A stretch of 8,007 bases of DNA from JAPUDQ01 sp049289035 (GTDB taxonomy: Bacteria > Patescibacteriota > Saccharimonadia > Saccharimonadales > Saccharimonadaceae): NCBI GenBank assembly GCA_049289035.1, contig JBAQIV010000053.1, positions 1-8,007 of the forward strand. Direction: 5' to 3'. The notes under the pieces were generated by a model. The model ran no database searches, was not told the DNA's origin, and was given only the letters and a program-made list of their open reading frames with translations. A program made the translations under genes and the position numbers. Below, one piece after another: positions 1 to 6,664 of the stretch (its first letter is position 1; the number at the start of each line of letters is the position of its first letter).

Positions 1-1111
1 ACGTTGGGTTAGCGGGGCACGGCTGACATTCTTTGTCAGTAGCAAGTAAATTAGAGTTGACCTGGCATTTTTCAGGCGGGAGGACAGTAAATGATTTCTC
101 GCAGCCAGTTGAGCTTACATCACCGGCTGATGTTTTTACAGTTACCTTAACGAAGTACGTACCTGGGGTTGTCATCTCGATTATGTAATTGTCCAGTTGA
201 GTCGCCGTAGAGTTGATAGTTTTCGTTGTAACAACAGCTCCGTTGGCGTCATTCTTTTTGATGACAAACGTATAGCTACTTATTGTTGCGCCATTTTTGA
301 CGACTGTTGTGGCAGTGACGCTAAACTTCGTACGTTCAATTTTCTTTGGCTCAGATAACAGACTACATGCCGCAAATGGCTGAGGTGCTGGTTTACACGC
401 TTCACTGTCCGACGGCAGATCTGTTGGGAGTTTTTCGGTTTCCTTGATAGTGATCACGCCGGTGCCAGGACGGCAAACTGTAATATTCTTAATAACTGGT
501 GGTGGCGGTGGTGGAGGTGTGGGTAAGCTTGTCACCGCGAAGTTACCGCAACTTTTCATAATAGCGAAAACTCCTCGGGTGGCCGATGTACCACGAAATG
601 CAGGGTAGGTTGAACCATGCGGTATTGTCCATGATGTTGTGTCAAAAATCCATAAGGGGCGGCTGTAAACGATAGTCCCGTTGATATTGTGCATGACTTC
701 ACCCTCGGCCGCACTTCTTTTTTGTACGCGGTTAAACGATACCCATGCGCCACTTCCTGTGCCGTACTCCTTAGAATTGATTGAGCTAGAGGTCATTGCA
801 GCTAGTTCACTGCGAGTAATGCCTAGGAAGTCAGCAATCTTCTTAAAGTCTTTTGATGGGTCGTCATAGACTGCCAGAACTTTAGCGATGCTATCGACAC
901 CACCATAGACGATATCATTTGCCGACCTTGACGCATTTGCTGGCTGTATTGGTGAAAACACAGCAAATGACTGTACGATCAAGGCCATAGCAGTGAAGAT
1001 GAGGCCGACGCGCCGGGTGGCTTCCTCTGTCTTTAGCCGGCGGGCATAAAAGCCTAATTGACCGACAAGTGCCGGCGAGAACGGCAATCCCGATACCAGT
1101 TTACGAAACAT
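1..1111 (-). CDS. Saccharibacteria-type surface/exported protein with Pro-rich hinge and Ig/PKD-like domain (3' partial)
   Basis: Reading leftward from the ATG at 1111-1109, the frame stays open to the window edge: 370 codons and no stop, so the C-terminus is missing. The N-terminus (MFRKLVSGLPFSPALVGQ) resembles one I remember as recurrent in Saccharibacteria proteins of unknown function. Residues 1-34 form a long, basic N-region ending in EEATRR. Residues 35-52 are hydrophobic and are followed by a possible signal-peptidase site after PANA (residue 60). Residues 61-195 are an unrecognised extracellular region. A hinge at 197-205 carries seven consecutive prolines (199-205), which would probably need EF-P for translation. 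Residues about 258-344 are Thr/Val/Lys-rich with alternating beta-like strands (TPGTYFVKVTV, then SSTGC), which resembles an Ig/PKD fold. Cysteines lie at 188, 213, 239, 249, 337, 349, 362 and 365, so disulfides are possible. Export is inferred from the signal-like segment. An adhesin or surface-structure role is only a guess; no catalytic motif is visible. The gene is divergent from gyrB. Confidence 0.85.
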   Translation of the reverse strand, partial: MFRKLVSGLPFSPALVGQLGFYARRLKTEEATRRVGLIFTAMALIVQSFAVFSPIQPANASRSANDIVYGGVDSIAKVLAVYDDPSKDFKKIADFLGITRSELAAMTSSSINSKEYGTGSGAWVSFNRVQKRSAAEGEVMHNINGTIVYSRPLWIFDTTSWTIPHGSTYPAFRGTSATRGVFAIMKSCGNFAVTSLPTPPPPPPPVIKNITVCRPGTGVITIKETEKLPTDLPSDSEACKPAPQPFAACSLLSEPKKIERTKFSVTATTVVKNGATISSYTFVIKKNDANGAVVTTKTINSTATQLDNYIIEMTTPGTYFVKVTVKTSAGDVSSTGCEKSFTVLPPEKCQVNSNLLATDKECQPCPANPT

Positions 1112-1129
1112 AATTTTGTTTTTTATTTA

Positions 1130-1135
1130 CTCCTT
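1130..1135 (-). promoter_or_regulatory. Candidate Shine-Dalgarno of the surface-protein gene, unusually distant
   Basis: On the minus strand AAGGAG lies 18 nt upstream of the ATG at 1109-1111, well beyond the usual 5-10 nt. An in-frame TAA begins immediately after it, so no longer ATG/GTG/TTG start can use it. The only nearer in-frame codons are ATT, AAA, AAC and ATA. Either the spacing is tolerated through the A/T-rich spacer or a rare ATT start at 1112-1114 (15 nt away) is used. The conserved MFRKL N-terminus argues for the ATG. Confidence 0.45.
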
Positions 1136-1142
1136 GTAATCT

Positions 1143-1172
1143 AAAATAGCATAAGAAGTGTGTTCAAAGCAA
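1143..1172 (-). promoter_or_regulatory. Weak candidate promoter for the surface-protein gene
   Basis: On the minus strand TTGCTT (1172-1167) and TATTTT (1148-1143) are separated by 18 bp. Matches to the sigma-70 consensus are modest. Transcription from it would begin almost on the AAGGAG motif at 1130-1135, leaving a leader of only about 25 nt. A different promoter in the same divergent region is possible. Confidence 0.25.
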
Positions 1173-1176
1173 TAGG

Positions 1177-1205
1177 TTGTTTGAGTACTTTTTTTGCGGT
1201 ATAAT
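1177..1205 (+). promoter_or_regulatory. Sigma-70-type promoter of the gyrB-gyrA-DUF212 cluster
   Basis: A perfect -10 TATAAT (1200-1205) is preceded at exactly 17 bp by TTGTTT (1177-1182), which keeps the TTG core of the -35 box. The T/A-rich spacer and the lack of any other strong -10 in the 149-bp gap support it. The predicted transcript start is near 1212, giving a leader of about 49 nt. The leader holds a small possible hairpin (GCCGT 1220-1224 with ACGGC 1234-1238, 9-nt loop). Supercoiling-sensitive control of gyrase genes is common in bacteria, but nothing here proves it. Confidence 0.65.
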
Positions 1206-1247
1206 GGGGATATTGTAAAGCCGTAGAAATATAACGGCATATAAGCG

Positions 1248-1253
1248 AGGGAG
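1248..1253 (+). promoter_or_regulatory. gyrB ribosome binding site supporting the GTG start
   Basis: AGGGAG ends 7 nt before the GTG at 1261-1263. This normal spacing and the immediate fit of the following residues to the GyrB N-terminus fix the non-ATG start. Confidence 0.75.
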
Positions 1254-1260
1254 CAAGACT

Positions 1261-3249
1261 GTGTCCAAACAAACAGACCAGGCTAGTTATGGCGCTAGCC
1301 AAATCCAGGTCCTCGAAGGTCTGGAGCCGGTTCGCAAGCGTCCCGGTATGTATATTGGGAGTACCGGCTATGACGGGGTGCACCACCTTATAAAAGAGAT
1401 TGCCGACAACTGTGTCGATGAGGCGATTGCCGGGTATGCGACATTTGTCGACATAGAGCTGCTGGCCGATGGTGGTTGCCGCGTAACTGATGACGGGCGT
1501 GGTATCCCGATTGATACACACCCCAAAACAGGACGAAGTACACTAGAAACGGTACTGACGGTGCTACATGCCGGGGGTAAATTTGGCGGTGGTGGCTACA
1601 AGGTTTCATCAGGGTTACACGGCGTGGGCTCAAGTGTTGTTAACGCATTGTCGACAAAGATGATAGCTCAAGTAGTCAAAGCTGGGCAATTATATGAGAT
1701 ACAGTTTGCCACCGGTGTGCCGCAGGGTGATCTCAAAAAACTTGGCAAGACCGATCGACCTGACGGGACAAGTATCACATTTTACCCAGACCCGACAATC
1801 TTTAAAGAGACAGTAGAGTTTGATTACCAGTGGGTACTTAGCTATTTGCGTCACCAGGCTTACCTGACAAAAGGTATCAAAGCAAAAGTATTCGATGAAC
1901 GCACTGGTGAGCGATACGCTTTTTATTTTGAGGGAGGCATACAAAGCTACGTCAAACACCTCAATATCGGCAAAGACGTTGTCGACGAAGATATTTTTTA
2001 CGTTGAGCGTCAGGTCGAGGACAGTATGGTTGAGGTAGCCATACAGTATAACGATGGCTACACCGAGACGGTCAAAGCGTTCGCAAATAACGTCTATAAC
2101 CCCGAGGGCGGTATGCATCTCGTCGGTTTTCGTACGGCGCTCACCCGGGTCATCAATGATTATTCGCGCAAAAACGGTCTTCTCAAAGAAAAAGAAGAAA
2201 ACCTAACTGGTGATGACATACGTGAAGGCCTGACGGCGATTATCCTTGTAAAGCTACCCGATCCGCAATTTGAAGGTCAGACAAAGAACAAGCTCGGTAA
2301 CCCAGAGGTGCGTCGCTATGTCGAGCAGGTTATGAACGAATATTTTGCCTATTATCTCGATGAGCATCCTGGTGTTGCCAAAAAGATCGTCAATAAAGCC
2401 TTACTGGCTGCTCGAGCACGTAAGGCTGCTCGTGCTGCTCGCGACAATGTGCTACGTAAGGGCGCACTTGATGGGCTTAACTTGCCGGGTAAACTAGCCG
2501 ACTGCTCAAGCAAAGACCCAAAAGAGTGCGAACTCTACATCGTTGAGGGTGACTCGGCCGGTGGCTCGGCCAAGAGCGGCCGCGACAGCAAGACGCAGGC
2601 TATCTTGCCACTTCGTGGTAAAGTGCTTAATGTCGAGCGAGCCCGACTTGATCGTATGCTCCATAATAACGAGATTGTCAGCTTGATCAAAGGTATGGGT
2701 GTCGGGATTGGCGACCAGTTCGATATCAGCGGCTTACGCTACGGGCGTATCATCATCATGACCGATGCCGATGTCGATGGAAGTCACATTGCAACGCTAC
2801 TTATGACATTTTTCTTCCGTTATATGAATGAAGTGGTTGCAAATGGACATATATACCTGGCAAAACCACCGCTATTCCTCATAAAACTTGGCGGGACGCG
2901 CCGTATCTACGCCTACAATGAAGAAGAACTTGACCTTCGCCTCAAAGAGATAGCCGAAGAGCGTAAAGCACGCGGCACCAAAGTTGACCCAGCCGAGTCG
3001 CTTGCCCGGCAAGCTGGTCTCGCTGAGGGCGCAATACAGCGTTACAAGGGTCTGGGTGAAATGGATGCGACGCAATTGTGGGATACGACCATGAACCCCG
3101 AGAACCGTGTGCTGGTACAAGTGAAGATAGAAGATGCCGAACGGGCTGATGCAATTTTTACAAAGTTGATGGGTGATGAAGTCTTGATGCGTAAGAACTT
3201 CATTCAGGCTCGTGCTAAAGATATAAGTCTAGAAGAATTGGATGTCTAA
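1261..3249 (+). CDS. gyrB: DNA gyrase subunit B
   Basis: This is the ATPase and TOPRIM subunit of DNA gyrase, which introduces negative supercoils with GyrA in the cytoplasm. The product is 662 aa, within the usual range for non-proteobacterial GyrB. The GHKL ATPase motifs are intact: E46 (catalytic base) and N50 in EIADNCVDEA, DDGRGIP at 77-83 and GLHGVG at 118-123. The transducer QTK loop is at 340-342. The TOPRIM domain has EGDSAGG at 429-435 (E429) and TDADVDG at 501-507 (D502, D504), which provide the metal ligands. The conserved QRYKGLGEM is at 593-601, near the C-terminus. The start is GTG with AGGGAG 7 nt upstream; stop is TAA. gyrA follows after 2 nt, so the two are co-transcribed and probably translationally coupled. 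One oddity: the residue aligning with E. coli Arg136, the coumarin contact, is Lys140. ParE is the main alternative, but the GyrA box in the partner and the gyrBA order favour gyrase. Confidence 0.97.
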   Translation: MSKQTDQASYGASQIQVLEGLEPVRKRPGMYIGSTGYDGVHHLIKEIADNCVDEAIAGYATFVDIELLADGGCRVTDDGRGIPIDTHPKTGRSTLETVLTVLHAGGKFGGGGYKVSSGLHGVGSSVVNALSTKMIAQVVKAGQLYEIQFATGVPQGDLKKLGKTDRPDGTSITFYPDPTIFKETVEFDYQWVLSYLRHQAYLTKGIKAKVFDERTGERYAFYFEGGIQSYVKHLNIGKDVVDEDIFYVERQVEDSMVEVAIQYNDGYTETVKAFANNVYNPEGGMHLVGFRTALTRVINDYSRKNGLLKEKEENLTGDDIREGLTAIILVKLPDPQFEGQTKNKLGNPEVRRYVEQVMNEYFAYYLDEHPGVAKKIVNKALLAARARKAARAARDNVLRKGALDGLNLPGKLADCSSKDPKECELYIVEGDSAGGSAKSGRDSKTQAILPLRGKVLNVERARLDRMLHNNEIVSLIKGMGVGIGDQFDISGLRYGRIIIMTDADVDGSHIATLLMTFFFRYMNEVVANGHIYLAKPPLFLIKLGGTRRIYAYNEEELDLRLKEIAEERKARGTKVDPAESLARQAGLAEGAIQRYKGLGEMDATQLWDTTMNPENRVLVQVKIEDAERADAIFTKLMGDEVLMRKNFIQARAKDISLEELDV

Positions 3250-3251
3250 CC

Positions 3252-5780
3252 ATGGATGACGATGTAAAAAACCTCGATATCAACAACCCGCTAGAGGGTG
3301 AAATAGTCGAAAATGCTCCAGAACAGACACACTCGAAAGTACTGGAGCACCGTACCGTTGAAAATGTTATGGAAGAAAACTTCCTGCGCTATTCCATGAG
3401 TGTCATTATTGACCGTGCATTACCAGATGTCCGCGATGGGCTGAAGCCAGTGCATCGGCGTATTCTCTATACTATGGGCGAGCAGGGTCTCAGGCCAGGA
3501 GGAAAATTCGCGAAATCAGCACGTATTGCCGGTGAAGTGATGGGTAAGTACCATCCGCACGGTGATTCAAGCATCTATGACTCTATGGTACGTTTAGCTC
3601 AAGATTGGGTGATGCGCTATCCGCTCGTGCAAGGCCAGGGAAACTTCGGTAGCATGGACGGTGACCCTGCGGCCGCGAGTAGGTATACTGAGGCGCGACT
3701 AGGGAAGGCCGGCAATGAGCTGTTGACTGACCTCGACAAAGAAACGGTTGATTTTCGCGACAACTACGATGGCAGTGAGCAAGAACCGGTTGTACTGCCT
3801 GCCAAGTTGCCGAACCTGCTGCTCAACGGGCAGGTTGGTATTGCAGTTGGTATGGCGACAAGTATTCCGACGCACAACTTGGGCGAGCTCGTCGACGCGA
3901 CGATTCACTTGATTGACAATCCTGAAGCAACACTCGATGACCTCTTGAAGCATGTGAAAGGACCTGACTTTCCAACTGGCGCCGTCGTGTATGGTGGTGC
4001 ACCGATGCGCCAAGCCTATGCGACAGGGCGAGGGAGTGTCACGATTCGGGCGGTGGCTGAGATCGAGGAGACAAAGAAAGGCCGCCACCAGATCGTCATA
4101 ACAGAGATGCCTTATGCTGTAAATAAAGCATCATTAGTTGAAAAAATTGCAGAACTGTATAAAGAAAAGAAGATTAACATCGCTGATCTACGGGATGAGA
4201 GTGCCCGTGGTAATATTCGCATCGTCATTGAGCTACGTAAGGACTCTTACCCTAAGAAGGTACTCAACCAGCTGTATAAATTGACGCCACTCCAAACTAG
4301 TTTTCACTACAATATGTTGGCGCTTGTCGACGGTATACAACCGCGTATCTTGGGTCTTAGTGAGATACTGAGCGAGTTTGTTAAGCATCGCCAGATTGTT
4401 GTGCGTCGCCGGACGGAGTATGAACTGCGTAAGGCAAAAGAGCGTGCACATATACTCGAGGGATACAAAATAGCACTTGATCACATCGACGAAGTGATCA
4501 AGACGATTCGTGCCAGTAAGACGCAAGAGGAAGCCGAAGCAGCGCTTATCGAGAAATTTAAGCTCAGCGAAATTCAAGCAAAAGCTATCCTTGCTATGCA
4601 GCTACGACGTTTGACCGGTCTTGAACGCCAGGCGATCGAAGACGAACTGGCCGAATTACTCAAGACGATTGCGGCACTTGAGACAATTTTGGCCAGTGAA
4701 GCAGAGATTCTTCGTGTTATTAAAACTGAGCTGCTCGAGATGAAAGACAAGTACGGTGATGAGCGACGCAGCAAGATTATCAATGCTGAACTTGGTAAAT
4801 TTAGCGACGAAGAGTTGATCCCAGAAGAAGATGTCGTAGTTTTACTTACAACAGAAAACTATATAAAGCGCACTCTGGTAACAGACTACCGTCGCCAACA
4901 CCGTGGCGGCAAAGGGAAGCGCGGCATGACGACAAAAGAGCTTGATGTTATCGATCAGCTTGTGACCAGTTCGACCCATGATTGGCTGCTTTTCTTCACG
5001 AACAAAGGTCGTGTATTTCGTCTGAAAGCTCATGAGGTGCCGGCCGCTGGATTACAGGCAAAAGGTGTCGCTGCCGTGAACTTGCTTCAGCTGCAGCCCG
5101 AAGAGCGCATTACGTCGCTGATTCGTATTGCAAAAGATGATAATGGCGAAGGTTATCTGTTCATGACGACAACCAATGGCACTGTCAAAAAAACATCGTT
5201 AAAGGATTACAGTAATATCCGTACATCAGGGCTTATCGCCATTAACCTCGATGACGGCGACGAGTTGCGCTGGATACGACAGAGTAGTGGCGATGACGAA
5301 GTTGTGATTTCTACAGCTATGGGACAGGCTATCCGCTTTAAGGAGTCGGATGCTCGTCCGATGGGGCGCTCTGCTCGGGGTGTGCGAGGTATCCGCTTGC
5401 GCACTGGCGACAGAGTCGTCGGTATGGACCTGGCTGCTGGTGACCCAAATCTCCTCGTTATGAGTGAGAAAGGCTATGGAAAAATTACGAAGGTTGCAAA
5501 CTTCCCGACGCATAAGCGCGGCGGAGTCGGCATAAAAGCAGCTGTTGTGACGACTAAAACTGGCAATCTCATCACAGTGAAGTCTTTGGCGCCCGATGAC
5601 CTAGAGGTTATCATGATATCGACAAAGGGCCAGACGATTAGGGTGGGGCTCAAAGATATACCAACGCTTGGTCGCACGACGCAGGGTGTTCGGGTGATGC
5701 GGCTCAATGACGACGACAGCGTTGCCTCAACAGGGCTGATCCAAGAACAAGAGCAGGGTGAAGAGGGCGATGAAGAGTAG
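3252..5780 (+). CDS. gyrA: DNA gyrase subunit A
   Basis: This is the DNA cleavage-rejoining and DNA-wrapping subunit of gyrase, 842 aa and near normal length. It has about 23 extra N-terminal residues relative to E. coli, so residue numbers are offset by +23. The active-site tyrosine is Y145 in AASRYTEARL. The quinolone-resistance region reads HPHGDSSIYD with S106 and D110 (E. coli S83 and D87), the drug-sensitive type at both positions. A long coiled-coil region precedes the C-terminal beta-pinwheel. The pinwheel carries the GyrA box at 549-555 as QHRGGKG, with His in place of the usual Arg/Lys at the second position. This box separates GyrA from ParC. The protein ends in an acidic tail (QEQEQGEEGDEE). 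The ATG lies 2 nt after the gyrB stop with only a weak GGA about 9 nt upstream, so translational coupling is likely. Stop is TAG. Confidence 0.97.
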   Translation: MDDDVKNLDINNPLEGEIVENAPEQTHSKVLEHRTVENVMEENFLRYSMSVIIDRALPDVRDGLKPVHRRILYTMGEQGLRPGGKFAKSARIAGEVMGKYHPHGDSSIYDSMVRLAQDWVMRYPLVQGQGNFGSMDGDPAAASRYTEARLGKAGNELLTDLDKETVDFRDNYDGSEQEPVVLPAKLPNLLLNGQVGIAVGMATSIPTHNLGELVDATIHLIDNPEATLDDLLKHVKGPDFPTGAVVYGGAPMRQAYATGRGSVTIRAVAEIEETKKGRHQIVITEMPYAVNKASLVEKIAELYKEKKINIADLRDESARGNIRIVIELRKDSYPKKVLNQLYKLTPLQTSFHYNMLALVDGIQPRILGLSEILSEFVKHRQIVVRRRTEYELRKAKERAHILEGYKIALDHIDEVIKTIRASKTQEEAEAALIEKFKLSEIQAKAILAMQLRRLTGLERQAIEDELAELLKTIAALETILASEAEILRVIKTELLEMKDKYGDERRSKIINAELGKFSDEELIPEEDVVVLLTTENYIKRTLVTDYRRQHRGGKGKRGMTTKELDVIDQLVTSSTHDWLLFFTNKGRVFRLKAHEVPAAGLQAKGVAAVNLLQLQPEERITSLIRIAKDDNGEGYLFMTTTNGTVKKTSLKDYSNIRTSGLIAINLDDGDELRWIRQSSGDDEVVISTAMGQAIRFKESDARPMGRSARGVRGIRLRTGDRVVGMDLAAGDPNLLVMSEKGYGKITKVANFPTHKRGGVGIKAAVVTTKTGNLITVKSLAPDDLEVIMISTKGQTIRVGLKDIPTLGRTTQGVRVMRLNDDDSVASTGLIQEQEQGEEGDEE

Positions 5781-6192
5781 TTACGCGTACTTGCTTGCGC
5801 CAGTCATAGGGTTTTTATCAGCGCAAACTATAAAATATATCTTAGCTTCGCAAAAAGATCGGAACTGGCGGCGATTCTTCCGCTCAGGCAATATGCCGAG
5901 TAGTCATACAGCTGTAGTCGTAAGCTTAGCGAATGTCATCTTTGCTCACGAAGGCTTTTCTGATCTGTTTGCGGTTGTTGCGGTACTAACGATGATAACT
6001 ATTTATGATGCGCTTGTGGCACGGCGCTCTATTGGCGAACAGGGCACAGCCCTGGTACGCCTCATAGAAGCATCACCATTTGCCAAGGATCCGCTCCCAA
6101 GAGTTGCTATAGGACACACGCCTCGTGAGGTGATAGCCGGTGGTGTACTCGGCACTATGATTGGTATAATCGTTGCGTTTTTTATAACATAA
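5770..6192 (+). CDS. Divergent PAP2 family (DUF212/YuiD-like) integral membrane protein
   Basis: This 140-aa membrane protein matches the divergent PAP2 (DUF212, B. subtilis YuiD) family. Members resemble PAP2 phosphatases, but their substrates are not established. The signature blocks are present in order: GNMPSSHTA at 40-48 (PSSH, His46), YDALVARRSIG at 79-89 (D80, R85, R86) and GHTPREVIAGGVLG at 115-128 (His116). Hydrophobic helices lie at about 5-26, 47-59, 66-80 and 121-139. A lipid-phosphate hydrolase role in the envelope is possible but unproven. The ATG at 5770 overlaps the gyrA end by 11 nt, with GAGG at 5763-5766 close upstream. A GTG at 5758 in the same frame would add four residues (V/M-K-R-A) and cannot be excluded. 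It is probably the last gene of the gyr operon. No terminator hairpin follows its TAA. Confidence 0.88.
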   Translation: MKSSYAYLLAPVIGFLSAQTIKYILASQKDRNWRRFFRSGNMPSSHTAVVVSLANVIFAHEGFSDLFAVVAVLTMITIYDALVARRSIGEQGTALVRLIEASPFAKDPLPRVAIGHTPREVIAGGVLGTMIGIIVAFFIT

Positions 6193-6219
6193 TTCGCCAA
6201 ATTATACTCACGAAAAGTG

Positions 6220-6248
6220 TTGACACGGCGTTCAAAGAAGCGTAGAAT
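6220..6248 (+). promoter_or_regulatory. 16S rRNA (rrn) promoter
   Basis: A consensus -35 TTGACA (6220-6225) and a -10 TAGAAT (6243-6248) are separated by the optimal 17 bp. The following discriminator begins GGGC, as in growth-rate-regulated rRNA promoters. The predicted start is around 6255, about 125 nt before the mature 16S. It lies only 27 bp after the stop codon of the upstream membrane-protein gene. Confidence 0.85.
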
Positions 6249-6254
6249 GGGCAA

Positions 6255-6380
6255 CAGTCTACCGCACTTTTTTGAGGTGGTCAGAGAATAAGGACATTTA
6301 CAATTTGGCAGTGCAAATCAATTTCGTCAGTTAAATCCTATCTGTTAAAGATAGGTGTTTTGAATCAAGTTTCAAAATCT
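6255..6380 (+). other. 16S rRNA leader with hairpins
   Basis: This is the presumed transcribed leader between the rrn promoter and the 16S 5' end. It holds three simple hairpins: ATTTG/CAAAT (6303-6307 with 6314-6318), CCTATCT/AGATAGG with a 5-nt loop (6337-6343 with 6349-6355), and TTTTGAA/TTCAAAA with a 6-nt loop (6358-6364 with 6371-6377). The last two lie directly before the mature end and could be processing signals. The usual 16S processing stalk pairs with a 3' trailer outside this window, so that cannot be tested here. The stretch around 6263-6275 (GCACTTTTTTGAG) loosely resembles a boxA antitermination site, but the match is poor. Confidence 0.5.
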
Positions 6381-6383
6381 TTT

Positions 6384-6422
<39 letters not shown>

Positions 6423-6448
6423 TGTGCCTAATACATGCAAGTCGAGCG

Positions 6449-6664
6449 CCCAACTCATTGTGTTTGTTACTCTCGTGTAGTCCTGGAGACAGGACGCGGG
6501 GATTTTCGAAGAAAATCAGCCGCATCTTTTAAAAAAGATGAAGCGCTGGTTATTAAATCAGCCGCATATTTTAAAAAAGATGAAGGTTGGTTCGAAAACC
6601 TTGAAGCGAGGGAGGGAGCAAATCTCGTAAGAGATTTAGCTCGCAACGAACGTAGTGAGTTGGG
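6449..6664 (+). other. Expanded V1 (helix 6) region of the 16S rRNA
   Basis: The segment lies between the AAGTCGAGCG and GGCGGACGGCTGAGTAA landmarks, where E. coli has only about 45 nt. It is closed by CCCAACTCA (6449-6457) pairing perfectly with TGAGTTGGG (6656-6664). This is followed by GTTTGTT (6462-6468) with AACGAAC (6645-6651), including one G-U pair. Inside are consecutive predicted hairpins. Two are especially clear: GTCCTG-GAGA-CAGGAC (6480-6495) and GAGC plus AAATCTC-GTAA-GAGATTT plus GCTC with one bulged A (6616-6642), both with GNRA-type loops. The folding suggests an elaborated helix 6 or an intervening sequence rather than random insertion. Confidence 0.8.
6513..6585 (+). repeat. 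42-nt-period imperfect direct repeat inside the 16S V1 expansion
   Basis: A 31-nt unit beginning AAATCAGCCGCAT and ending AAAAAAGATGAAG occurs at 6513-6543 and again at 6555-6585, with 30 of 31 positions identical. The single difference (C6526 against A6568) disrupts one base pair of the CATCTTTT/AAAAGATG hairpin in the second copy. The arrangement fits a local duplication, for example by replication slippage. Confidence 0.9.

Noticed and set aside
556..869. Short open frames on both strands inside the left-hand gene
   Set aside because: They overlap the long edge-truncated minus-strand frame, which has a recognisable N-terminus, export segment and start; the short ones have none.
1009..1015. 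Tat (twin-arginine) signal in the surface protein, from TRRVGLI at residues 32-38
   Set aside because: The position after the twin arginines lacks the usual Phe-Leu-Lys pattern and the arginines are part of a longer charged N-region; a Sec-type export segment is simpler.
1690..2118. A 142-codon antisense open frame within gyrB
   Set aside because: It is the mirror of a strongly conserved GyrB region, with no ribosome binding site or family resemblance.
1261..5780. parE/parC (topoisomerase IV) instead of gyrB/gyrA
   Set aside because: The second subunit carries a GyrA box (QHRGGKG) and an acidic tail, and the gene order is the classic gyrBA.
1..6192. Recoded UGA (as in Gracilibacteria and Absconditabacteria)
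   Set aside because: There are no in-frame TGA codons in any of the four genes, and glycine is encoded by GGN throughout.
6337..6377. Intrinsic terminator before the 16S gene
   Set aside because: The hairpins here are AT-rich, lie inside the rRNA leader downstream of its promoter and are not followed by a clean T-run; they suit leader or processing structure better.
6449..6664. Group I or group II intron in the 16S gene
   Set aside because: The segment is about 216 nt, sits in a variable loop and not in a conserved core site, and shows a hairpin series without recognisable intron core elements.
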